From positions 46,941-110,940 of the forward strand of contig NZ_JAGSOG010000002.1 in NCBI RefSeq assembly GCF_018139695.1: a DNA stretch of 64,000 bases, given 5' to 3'. This document shows positions 50,803 to 58,030 of this stretch, piece after piece (positions within the stretch are counted from its first letter, which is position 1; each line of letters opens with the position of its first letter). This DNA comes from Actinospica durhamensis (GTDB lineage Bacteria > Actinomycetota > Actinomycetes > Streptomycetales > Catenulisporaceae). The notes under the pieces are model-generated. The model did not search any database and was not told the origin of the DNA. It worked only from the letters and a program-made list of their open reading frames with translations. The translations under genes were made by a program, and so were the position numbers.

Positions 50803-50832
50803 AGTCTGAGTTCGCCCGCGCTCCCGTGTCAA
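50803..50832 (-). promoter_or_regulatory. Promoter of the leftward monooxygenase operon
   Basis: Minus strand TTGACA (50832-50827), 18 bases, CAGACT (50808-50803). Transcription would begin around 50796, the first base of the leader-peptide ATG. Confidence 0.55.
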
Positions 50833-50964
50833 CCCCGCTCGGGCCCGGCGTCTGTTACGTCTGTGTTCCGCGGCGTGGACGCCGCCCGCGCCGCACCCGC
50901 CGCGCCGCACGTGCGCCCGGCGGCCCGGCCGGGCTGACCACATGGTGAGATTCATGGACGGCCG

Positions 50965-50993
50965 TTGGCGTTCAAATAATGCGCCTGTATGAT
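50965..50993 (+). promoter_or_regulatory. Promoter of the rightward sulfur-import operon
   Basis: TTGGCG (50965-50970), 17 bases, TATGAT (50988-50993). Transcription would begin near 51000-51002, at the ATG of the rightward leader peptide. Confidence 0.65.
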
Positions 50994-51001
50994 CTCGCGC
51001 C

Positions 51002-51097
51002 ATGGACCAGTGGAGCAGGCTCACCACGCGGCCCAGCATCGATCTGATGCGGGTCGCCGCCTCGCTGTGTCCGGCCGCCCTTCCCGCGGCCCGCTGA
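51002..51097 (+). CDS. Cysteine-containing leader peptide of the sulfur-import operon
   Basis: A 31-codon frame from ATG 51002: MDQWSRLTTRPSIDLMRVAA, then SLCPAALPAAR and stop. It shares LTxRxxIDxxRVxxxLC with the leader on the other strand and with leaders that precede actinobacterial sulfate, sulfonate and cysteine genes. The promoter -10 box ends 8 bases before the ATG, so the message is probably leaderless. A GACCCC/GGGGTC hairpin follows the stop. Likely function: ribosome stalling or release at the Cys codon reports cysteine supply to the downstream ABC transporter genes. Confidence 0.8.
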   Translation: MDQWSRLTTRPSIDLMRVAASLCPAALPAAR

Positions 51098-51103
51098 TCC
51101 GCT

Positions 51104-51124
51104 GACCCCCGCCCCGTCGGGGTC
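51104..51124 (+). promoter_or_regulatory. Hairpin after the rightward leader peptide
   Basis: GACCCC (51104-51109) pairs with GGGGTC (51119-51124), with an alternative CCCC-GTC-GGGG inside, 6 bases after the leader stop. Mutually exclusive pairings suit an attenuator. Confidence 0.45.
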
Positions 51125-51226
51125 CTCGGCGCACAGCCCGCGTTCACGCAGTACACACCCTCCTTGTCGCGCATCCCGGCGCGCATGTCGTGACGCGTCT
51201 GAATCACCCGAAGGAATACCCTGACG

Positions 51227-52336
51227 ATGTCGACCCCTGACACCGTGGCGCCCGAGCCGTCCCGGAAGACGAAGCAGCCGCCCAATCTCAGCCGCAGATC
51301 CCTGGTGGCCCTGGCCCTCGGCGCCGGAGTGACCGCGGCCGCCGTCCCGTGGACCTCCGGGACCTCCTCCCGTGCCTCGGCCGCGGCCGCGTCGCTCACC
51401 CCGGTCACGCTCGCGCTGGACTGGACGCCCAACACGAACCACACCGGCATCTTCGTCGCCCAACAGCTCGGCTACTTCCGCGAGCTGGGCATCGACCTGA
51501 AGATCCTGCCGTACGGCTCGACCGCGCCCGAGACGCTGATCTCGAGCTACAAGACGGACTTCGGCATCTCCTACCAGGACGGCACCACCGAGGCGTACGC
51601 CGCGGGCAGCGACATCGTCTCGGTCTACGCGATCCTGCAGAAGACCGACGTGGCGATCGGTGTGAGCGCGAAGTCCGGCATCACCTCGCCCGCGCAGCTC
51701 GACGGGAAGACCTACGCGGGCTACGGCTCGCCGCTCGAGGTGCCGATGCTGCAGTACGTCATCAAGGCGGCGGGCGGCACCGGGCAGTTCAAGGACGTCA
51801 CCCTCAACACCAGCGCCTACCAGGCCGTCTACAGCGGGCAGGCCGACTTCGCGATGCCCGAGCCGACCTGGGAGGTGCTCCAGGCCCAGCAGGTGGGCGA
51901 GCCGCTGCGGGTGTTCTCCTTCGGCGACTACGGCTTCCCGAACATCTACTCGGCGATCATCTCCTCCTCGCAGCGCTTCCTGAAGGCCAACGGCCCGCTG
52001 GCCAAGCGCTTCCTCGAGGCCGTCACCCGCGGCTACGTCTACGCGGTGCAGCGCCCGGTGGACGCGGCGAACCTGCTGATCCAGGCCAACGAGTCGGCCC
52101 TCGGCGGTTCCCGCGCGCTGGTGCTGCAGAGCGCGCAGCTGGAGGCCGCGCAGTACTACCTGAACGCGGACAACCAGGTCGGCGTCCAGACGTATCAGAA
52201 CTGGAAGGCACTGACCGACTTCATGTACACCAACGCGATCCTGACCGACTCGGCCGGCCAGCCGCTCAAGACCGCGCCGTCGATCTCCGGGCTCTACACC
52301 AACGCCTACCTTCCGGCCGCGGTGAGCGTCTCATGA
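51227..52336 (+). CDS. ABC transporter substrate-binding protein, SsuA/THI5 type, Tat-exported
   Basis: 369 residues from ATG 51227 with GAAGGA upstream. A Tat-like signal (LSRRSLVALALGAGVTAAAV, about 20-40) ends in an Ala-rich region. The NMT1/THI5-like fold begins VTLALDWTPNTNHTGIFVAQQLGYF (about 60-84), with the YGSTAPETLISSYKTDFGISYQDG binding region. Family members bind alkanesulfonates, taurine, nitrate or pyrimidine precursors. The linked desulfurising monooxygenases and leader peptide favour an organosulfur ligand, while the opening motif DWTPNTNHTG also resembles thiamine-pyrimidine binders. First structural gene of a tightly coupled six-gene operon. Confidence 0.92.
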   Translation: MSTPDTVAPEPSRKTKQPPNLSRRSLVALALGAGVTAAAVPWTSGTSSRASAAAASLTPVTLALDWTPNTNHTGIFVAQQLGYFRELGIDLKILPYGSTAPETLISSYKTDFGISYQDGTTEAYAAGSDIVSVYAILQKTDVAIGVSAKSGITSPAQLDGKTYAGYGSPLEVPMLQYVIKAAGGTGQFKDVTLNTSAYQAVYSGQADFAMPEPTWEVLQAQQVGEPLRVFSFGDYGFPNIYSAIISSSQRFLKANGPLAKRFLEAVTRGYVYAVQRPVDAANLLIQANESALGGSRALVLQSAQLEAAQYYLNADNQVGVQTYQNWKALTDFMYTNAILTDSAGQPLKTAPSISGLYTNAYLPAAVSVS

Positions 52337-53157
52337 GCGGATCGAGGTCGACCTCCATATCCCCGAGGGCCGGGAAGGTGCTGCGCGCGGCCTGGCCGCC
52401 GCTGCTGCTCGCGGCCGTCCTCGTGGTCGGCTGGCAGCTGCTGGCCCAGGACGGGATCAAGAACCCGCAGGTGCTCCCGTCCCCGACCCGGGTGGTGTCG
52501 GCGGGCTGGGATCAGCGCTCGACGATCTGGAGCGAGGCGCTGCCGACCCTGCGCGAGACCGAACTCGGATTCGCCCTCTCCTTCGCGCTGTCCTGGCTGA
52601 TCGCCGGGGCGATGGACTTCTCCGCCACGGTGCGCCGTGCGGTCTACCCGCTGCTGGTCACCTCGCAGACGGTGCCGGTGGTGGCGCTGGCCCCGATGTT
52701 CGTGGTCGTCTTCGGCTTCACGCTGCTGCCGAAGGTGCTGCTGGTCGCGCTGGCCACGTTCTTCCCGCTGACCGCGTCGCTGGCCGAGGGCTTCGCCACC
52801 GCGGACGGCGAGGCCTCCCGGCTGCTGCGCTCGATGGGCGCGGGCCGGTGGCGCGAGTTCTGGACGGTGCGGGTGCCCGGCGCCCTGCCGTTCTTCTTCA
52901 CCGGCCTGCGCGTGTCCATCACCTACGCGATCGGCGGCGCGATCTTCGCCGAGTACGCGGGGGCCGAGCGCGGGCTCGGGCTCTACCTCAACCAGATGCA
53001 ACAGGTCTTCCGGCTCGATCTGGTCTTCGCCACGGTCATCGTGGTCGCCGCGCTGAGCGTCGCGCTGTTCGCGGCGACGTATCTGCTCGAGCGCTGGCTG
53101 ACCCCGTGGCGCAGGTTCGAACGGTCCGCACGGACGCAGGGAGCGAACGCGGCATGA
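52333..53157 (+). CDS. ABC transporter permease, SsuC/TauC type
   Basis: 274 residues from ATG 52333 (ATGA overlap with the binding-protein stop). Six hydrophobic segments are visible, beginning at about 15-35 (WPPLLLAAVLVVGWQLLA). The EAA-type loop GEASRLLRSMGAGRWREFWTVRVPGALPFFFTG lies near 155-187. It forms the homodimeric membrane channel of the importer. Confidence 0.93.
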   Translation: MSGSRSTSISPRAGKVLRAAWPPLLLAAVLVVGWQLLAQDGIKNPQVLPSPTRVVSAGWDQRSTIWSEALPTLRETELGFALSFALSWLIAGAMDFSATVRRAVYPLLVTSQTVPVVALAPMFVVVFGFTLLPKVLLVALATFFPLTASLAEGFATADGEASRLLRSMGAGRWREFWTVRVPGALPFFFTGLRVSITYAIGGAIFAEYAGAERGLGLYLNQMQQVFRLDLVFATVIVVAALSVALFAATYLLERWLTPWRRFERSARTQGANAA

Positions 53158-53915
53158 CGAGCACCACGCTGGAATACGCACTGGAGGCGGACGGGCTGGT
53201 CCAGCACTTCGCCCGGCCCGGCCGCGAGCCCCTGCACGTGCTCGACGGCCTCGACCTGCGGGTGCGCGAGGGCGAGTTCGCCGCCGTGCTCGGCCCGAGC
53301 GGCAGCGGCAAGTCCACCCTGCTCAACATCCTGGCCGGCCTCGACCGGCCGGGCAGCGGCGCGGTGCGCGTCGGGGGCAGCGGGTCGGTGGCGTACATGC
53401 CGCAGAAGGACCTGCTCTTCCCCTGGCGCACCGTCGAGGACAACGCGATCCTCGGCCTCGAGGTCGCCGGAGTGAAGAAGAAGGCGGCCCGCGAACAGGT
53501 GGCGCCGCTGTTCGAGGAATTCGGCCTGGCCGGCTTCGAGCACTCCTACCCGGCGCAGCTGTCCGGCGGCATGCGGCAACGCGCGGCCCTGCTGCGCACC
53601 GTCGCGATGAACCGGCCCGTGCTGCTGCTGGACGAACCCTTCGGCGCGCTCGACGCGCTGACCCGCACGCAGCTGCACCTGTGGCTGGCCGAGACCCGCC
53701 AGCGCCACGGCTGGACGATCGTGCTGGTCACGCACGACATCCGGGAGGCGGTGATCCTGGCCGACAGCGTGCACGTGCTCAGCCCCCGCCCGGCCCGGGT
53801 GACCCACCGGCTCGAGATCGACCTGCCGCTGCCGCGCACCGCCGACACCTTCGCGCTGCCGGAGTTCGCCCGGCTGGAGCGGGAACTACTCGTGGCTTTG
53901 GGGACCCTCGGATGA
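53154..53915 (+). CDS. ABC transporter ATPase, SsuB/TauB type
   Basis: 253 residues from ATG 53154 (ATGA overlap). Walker A GPSGSGKST (about 46-54), Q-loop MPQKDLLFPWRTV (about 81-93), signature LSGGMRQRAALLRTVA (about 134-149), Walker B LLLDEPFGALD (about 158-168) and the switch His in VTHDIREA. It powers the importer encoded by the two preceding genes. Confidence 0.95.
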   Translation: MTSTTLEYALEADGLVQHFARPGREPLHVLDGLDLRVREGEFAAVLGPSGSGKSTLLNILAGLDRPGSGAVRVGGSGSVAYMPQKDLLFPWRTVEDNAILGLEVAGVKKKAAREQVAPLFEEFGLAGFEHSYPAQLSGGMRQRAALLRTVAMNRPVLLLDEPFGALDALTRTQLHLWLAETRQRHGWTIVLVTHDIREAVILADSVHVLSPRPARVTHRLEIDLPLPRTADTFALPEFARLERELLVALGTLG

Positions 53916-54925
53916 ATCAGAGCGCACGCAAGATCAAGGTCGTCCTCGAGTACTTCCACCCGTGGCCCAACTCGGCCGGGTTCTACGTCGCGCGGGAACG
54001 CGGCTGGTACGCGCGCTCCGGGCTGGACGTGGAACTGGCCACCTACGACCCGGGCCGCGGCGACAGCCTGTCCTACCTCGCCCGCGGCGAGGCCGACTTC
54101 GCGGTGTTCCCGGCGAACCGGCTGCTGGTGCGGCGCGAGGCGGGCGAGCCGCTGCTGAGCGTCGCCGCGATCAACCACCGGGCCATGGAGACGATCGCCT
54201 CGGTCACCGGGCGCGGCATCGAGCGGCCGCGCGACCTGGCCGGACGCCGCCTGGCGATGAACCCGACCCCGCGCGGCCTGGCCATGGTCCGGCACCTGGT
54301 GGCCGCGGACGGCGGAGACCCGGACGCGGTCGACATCGTGGACGCCGGGACCCGCGAGCTGACCTTCGCCGACCTCGACGACGGCTCGATCGCGGACGCG
54401 AGCTTCGGCTCGTACTGGGCCTGGGAGATGGTGCGCGACCGCTTCCCCCGGCAGCGCCGCGTGGTCTGGCCGGTCGACACCATCGGCGCGCCGGGCTATC
54501 ACAGCTACCTGCTCGGCACCTCGAACGACCTCGTCGACTTCGAACCCGAGGTGGTCCAGGCCTTCCTCGCCGCGACCGAACTCGGCTTCCACCAGGCCGC
54601 CACCGAGCAGGCGTACGCGCTGTCCGTGCTCGACACGGTGATCCCGTACTTCGAACGCGAGGCGTTGCGCGACTCGCTGCGGCTGATCGCCCCGACCTGG
54701 TTCGACAGCGTGGGCCGCTGGGGCCGGCACAGCGAGGAACTGATGCGCGGTTACGCCGCCTGGCTCACCGAGCACGGCGTGCTGCGCGACGCGGACGCCT
54801 GGCGCGGCGCCGCGACGAACGCGCTGCTGCCGGAGCCCGACGCGGATCTGGAGTCGGCCTTGTCGTCGGAGCCTGAGTCGGCGCTGTCCTCGGAGCGCGA
54901 ACTGCAGGCGGAGTCGCGATCGTGA
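53912..54925 (+). CDS. Second THI5/NMT1-like protein, no signal peptide
   Basis: 337 residues from ATG 53912 (ATGA overlap). It begins directly with KIKVVLEYFHPWPNSAGFYVARERGWY, the start of a periplasmic-binding-like THI5/NMT1 fold, with no export signal or lipobox, so it should stay in the cytoplasm. Further family features are GRGDSLSYLARGEADFAVFPANRLLVRREAGEP and ASFGSYWAWEMV. The C-terminus has a low-complexity repeat (ESALSSEPESALSSE). It may be an intracellular binding protein or sensor for the imported substrate, or an enzyme like yeast THI5. An unannotated upstream signal is excluded by the coupled start. Confidence 0.82.
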   Translation: MNQSARKIKVVLEYFHPWPNSAGFYVARERGWYARSGLDVELATYDPGRGDSLSYLARGEADFAVFPANRLLVRREAGEPLLSVAAINHRAMETIASVTGRGIERPRDLAGRRLAMNPTPRGLAMVRHLVAADGGDPDAVDIVDAGTRELTFADLDDGSIADASFGSYWAWEMVRDRFPRQRRVVWPVDTIGAPGYHSYLLGTSNDLVDFEPEVVQAFLAATELGFHQAATEQAYALSVLDTVIPYFEREALRDSLRLIAPTWFDSVGRWGRHSEELMRGYAAWLTEHGVLRDADAWRGAATNALLPEPDADLESALSSEPESALSSERELQAESRS

Positions 54926-56073
54926 CCGTGACGGCACCGCACCTGGTCCACGGGATGGGCACCGAGGAGGTCGCGCCGGACTGGCCCGCCCTGACCGCCG
55001 AGGAGGTCGCGGCCGTACTGCGCGCCTACCCCGAGGCGAGCGGCCGGGACGTGCGCCTGGCCTGGCTCTCCCCGCGCCCGCTGTCCGCCGCCGCCCTCGT
55101 CTCCTGCGGCGGCGGTGGCGGCGCGGCGGAGTTCTTCGTCAAGCGGCACCACGCATCGGTGCGTACCGCCGCGAGCCTGCGTGAGGAACACCGGTTTCTC
55201 AGGCACCTGAAATCGCGCGGCGCCCCCGTCGTGCACGTGCTCGCGGACGGCGACGGGCGCACCGTGGTCCAGCGTGACGTGTGGAACTACGAGGTCCACA
55301 CCGTGGGCGTCGGGCACGACCTGTACCGGGACGCGATCTCCTGGTCTCCGTTCGCGCAGCCGGACCACGCCTACGCCGCCGGCGAGGCGCTCGCCCGACT
55401 GCACCAGGCCGCCGCCGGATTCCACGCGCCGCACCGTGAGCCGGCCCCGCTGATCGCCGGGTTCAGCGTGTTCGCCGCGGCCGACCCGCTCGCCGCCGTC
55501 GAGGCGTACGCGGCCGAGCGCCCGGCCGTGGCCGCCGAACTCGACGGGCGTCCCGGCTGGCGCGAGGACCTGACGCGATGGCACCTGCCGTTCCATCAGC
55601 GGCTGCGACCCTGGCTGGCCGACCTCGAGAGCTCCTGGGTGCACGGCGACTTCCACGCCTCCAACCTGCTCTGGCGCGACGGCCGGGTCTCGAGCGTGAT
55701 CGACTTCAGCCTGTGCGACCGCGCGTACGCCGTGCACGATCTGGCGACCGCGATCGAGCGCAACGCCGTCGAATGGATCGAGCTCGACGCGAAGGGCGCG
55801 GCGGCCGTACACCTCGACACGGCCCGCGCGCTGATCGCGGGATACCGTCATGTCCGTGAACTGAGTCCGGCCGAGCGCGCCGCACTGCCCGAACTGCTGC
55901 CGCTGTGCCACGTCGACTACGCGCTCAGCGAGATCGACTACTTCCACGGCGTCACCGGCTCGGCCTCGAACACCGAACTGGCCTACCGCTACCTGGTGGA
56001 CCACACCGCGTGGTTCGCCGGCCCGGACGGCTCGGCCCTGCTCGCAACCATCCGTGAGGAACTGGCCCGATGA
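54922..56073 (+). CDS. Small-molecule kinase, APH/choline-kinase-like phosphotransferase
   Basis: 383 residues from GTG 54922 (GTGA overlap). It shows the aminoglycoside-phosphotransferase-like fold: AEFFVKRHHASVRT with the ATP-binding Lys (about 74), the catalytic loop WVHGDFHASNLLW (about 238-250) and the metal-binding VIDFSLCDRAY (about 257-267). Its place between an importer and a rhodanese suggests that it phosphorylates the imported compound or a product of it, trapping it in the cell. Resistance is an alternative but less likely in this operon. Confidence 0.87.
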   Translation: MTVTAPHLVHGMGTEEVAPDWPALTAEEVAAVLRAYPEASGRDVRLAWLSPRPLSAAALVSCGGGGGAAEFFVKRHHASVRTAASLREEHRFLRHLKSRGAPVVHVLADGDGRTVVQRDVWNYEVHTVGVGHDLYRDAISWSPFAQPDHAYAAGEALARLHQAAAGFHAPHREPAPLIAGFSVFAAADPLAAVEAYAAERPAVAAELDGRPGWREDLTRWHLPFHQRLRPWLADLESSWVHGDFHASNLLWRDGRVSSVIDFSLCDRAYAVHDLATAIERNAVEWIELDAKGAAAVHLDTARALIAGYRHVRELSPAERAALPELLPLCHVDYALSEIDYFHGVTGSASNTELAYRYLVDHTAWFAGPDGSALLATIREELAR

Positions 56074-56975
56074 CGCTGCAAGAGTCCCTGGTCGACGCGC
56101 ACTGGCTGGCCGCCCGACAGCGCGAGGCCGCCGCCGACGCCGCACCCGCGCCGGCCGTCCTCGACGCCACGGCACTGCTTCCCGCGCCCGGCTTCGACGG
56201 CGACTACCGCCTCGCATCAGGCTTCGAGGCCTGGCGCGAGGCGCACATCCCCGGCTCCCGCCACGCCGACCTCGTCCACGCCTTCAGCGACCACGCGGCG
56301 CCGCGCCACTTCACCCACCTCGACCCGCAGGCACTGGCGGACGTGCTCGGGGAGCACGGTATCGGGGCGGAGACCGACATCGTCCTCTACGACAACGGCG
56401 GCGGAGTCTGGGCGACGCGGCTGTGGTGGCAGTTGCGCGCCGTAGGCGTGCCGGCGGCGGTACTCGACGGCGGCCTGGCCGCCTGGCGCGAGGCCGGGTT
56501 CCCGGTGGCCTCGGGCGACGATCTGGGTGAGGACTCTGACGCCGCGCCCGCGCCCGCCCTCGCGCTCACGCTTACGCTCAGGCCGCGGGACGACGCGTGG
56601 GCCGACATCGGCGAGGTGGCCGCGATCGGATCCGGCGACGCGCCCGGGACCCTGGTCTGCGCGCTCGGCCCGGACCAGTTCGACGGCACCGCGCCGACCC
56701 GCTACACCCGCCGCGGCCACATCCCGGGCTCGCTGAACGTCCCAGCGCGCTCCATCGTCGAGCCCGCCACCGGCCTGCTCGCCGCCGACGCGAACCTACG
56801 CGCCGCCGTCGGCCCGCTGCTGGACGCGCCCGGCCCGATCGTCGCCTACTGCGGCGGCGGAATCAGCGCCACGCTGCTCGCCCTCGGCCTGGTCCGGGCG
56901 GGCCGGGACGACGTGCGCATCTACGACGGCTCACTCGAGGAGTGGACCGCCGACCCGGCGCGCGACGTGGCCTGA
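56070..56975 (+). CDS. Sulfurtransferase with two rhodanese domains
   Basis: 301 residues from ATG 56070 (ATGA overlap). The N-terminal rhodanese-like domain (about 25-155) lacks the active Cys (VLYDNGGGVWATRLWW). The C-terminal one (about 190-295) has the active-site loop AYCGGGISATLLALG with Cys near residue 262. This inactive/active arrangement is typical of thiosulfate and 3-mercaptopyruvate sulfurtransferases. It can move sulfane sulfur to cyanide, thiols or proteins, and closes the sulfur-import operon. It could also feed or take sulfur from the encapsulated cysteine desulfurase. Confidence 0.93.
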   Translation: MTLQESLVDAHWLAARQREAAADAAPAPAVLDATALLPAPGFDGDYRLASGFEAWREAHIPGSRHADLVHAFSDHAAPRHFTHLDPQALADVLGEHGIGAETDIVLYDNGGGVWATRLWWQLRAVGVPAAVLDGGLAAWREAGFPVASGDDLGEDSDAAPAPALALTLTLRPRDDAWADIGEVAAIGSGDAPGTLVCALGPDQFDGTAPTRYTRRGHIPGSLNVPARSIVEPATGLLAADANLRAAVGPLLDAPGPIVAYCGGGISATLLALGLVRAGRDDVRIYDGSLEEWTADPARDVA

Positions 56976-57074
56976 GGCGGCGCGGGCCGATCTGTCGGCA
57001 GATATACCGGCAGCCTGTCGGGGGCGGACGTTACGATCGGGGCTTCGTTCCCGACCGGTGAGGGGTCTGTTTCC

Positions 57075-57983
57075 GTGGCTGTCGCTCAATCCGAGGTCTT
57101 CGAGCTGGCGTACCGCGCGTGGGATGCGCAGGACTACGCGAGCGCCAGCCCGCTGCTGATCGAGGCGGCGCGCGCTGCCGAGGCGGGCGGGGAAGGTGAG
57201 GAAGCCCAGCGGCTCTGGTTCGACGCCGCGTTGGCCGCCAAGTTCCTGCGCGACTGGCCGCGGGCGTTGGAGCTCGGCCGCACCGCCGCGAGCACGGCCG
57301 AGCGTGACGCGCAGGATCCGGCGTTCTGGAACCTCGGGATCGCCGCGACCGTGCTGCACGACTGGGACGTGGCGCGCGATGCCTGGCTCGGCTACGGGAT
57401 CCGGCTGACCAGTACCACCGGGGAGGTACGCGAGGACTTCGGGATGACGCCGATCCGCCTGGACCCGGACGGGCGCGCCGAGGTGGTGTGGGCGCAGCGC
57501 ATCTGCCCGACCCGCGCCATCGTCCGCTCGGTCCCGATGCGCGCCGACCGGCACTTCGGCGACGTCATCCTGCACGATGGCGCCCCCAACGGCCAGCGGA
57601 TCGTCGGCGAGGCCACCTACTCGGTCTTCGACGAGATCCACGTCTGGCAGCCTTCGGACATCCCGACCTGGACCGTGATCGTGGACGCCGACGAACCCGG
57701 CGCCGCCGACCTGGTGGAGACCTTCGAGCAGCACGAACTCGGCGCCGAGCCCGCCAGCAGCATGAAGCCGATCTGTGCCTGCTGCAGCACCGGCGACGTC
57801 GAGCAGCAGCACGCCGCAGCCCACGCCGCCCACGGCCAGCTCTTCTACCTGGCCGCGCCCGAGGCGACCCTGTTCTCCCTGCTGCACGCCTGGAAGTCGA
57901 GGGACGAGTCAGAGCGCGCCTTCCGCGACGTGACGCTGATCGTGGACGAGGGCGAGGGCGAGGACGGTGTGGGCGGGGCATAG
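57075..57983 (+). CDS. TPR-like hypothetical protein
   Basis: 302 residues from GTG 57075, with GAGGGG upstream. The N-terminal 120 residues are helical repeats (LAYRAWDAQDYASASPLLIEAARAAEAG, FDAALAAKFLRDWPRALELG), resembling tetratricopeptide repeats. The second half contains a CACC cluster (about 235) after PASSMKPI that might bind a metal. No enzyme family was recognised. It is soluble, with no signal. A 99-base gap separates it from the sulfur operon, so it probably has its own promoter. It is convergent with the very large gene that follows. Confidence 0.6.
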   Translation: MAVAQSEVFELAYRAWDAQDYASASPLLIEAARAAEAGGEGEEAQRLWFDAALAAKFLRDWPRALELGRTAASTAERDAQDPAFWNLGIAATVLHDWDVARDAWLGYGIRLTSTTGEVREDFGMTPIRLDPDGRAEVVWAQRICPTRAIVRSVPMRADRHFGDVILHDGAPNGQRIVGEATYSVFDEIHVWQPSDIPTWTVIVDADEPGAADLVETFEQHELGAEPASSMKPICACCSTGDVEQQHAAAHAAHGQLFYLAAPEATLFSLLHAWKSRDESERAFRDVTLIVDEGEGEDGVGGA

Positions 57984-58030
57984 TGCGCGCCGAACCGCCC
58001 GCCCACACCGCCGTCCTCGTCAAGGAGCTG

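Noticed and set aside
54922..56073. Aminoglycoside-resistance gene
   Set aside because: The fold is APH-like but the gene is embedded by four-base overlaps in the sulfur-import operon, so a metabolic kinase is more likely.
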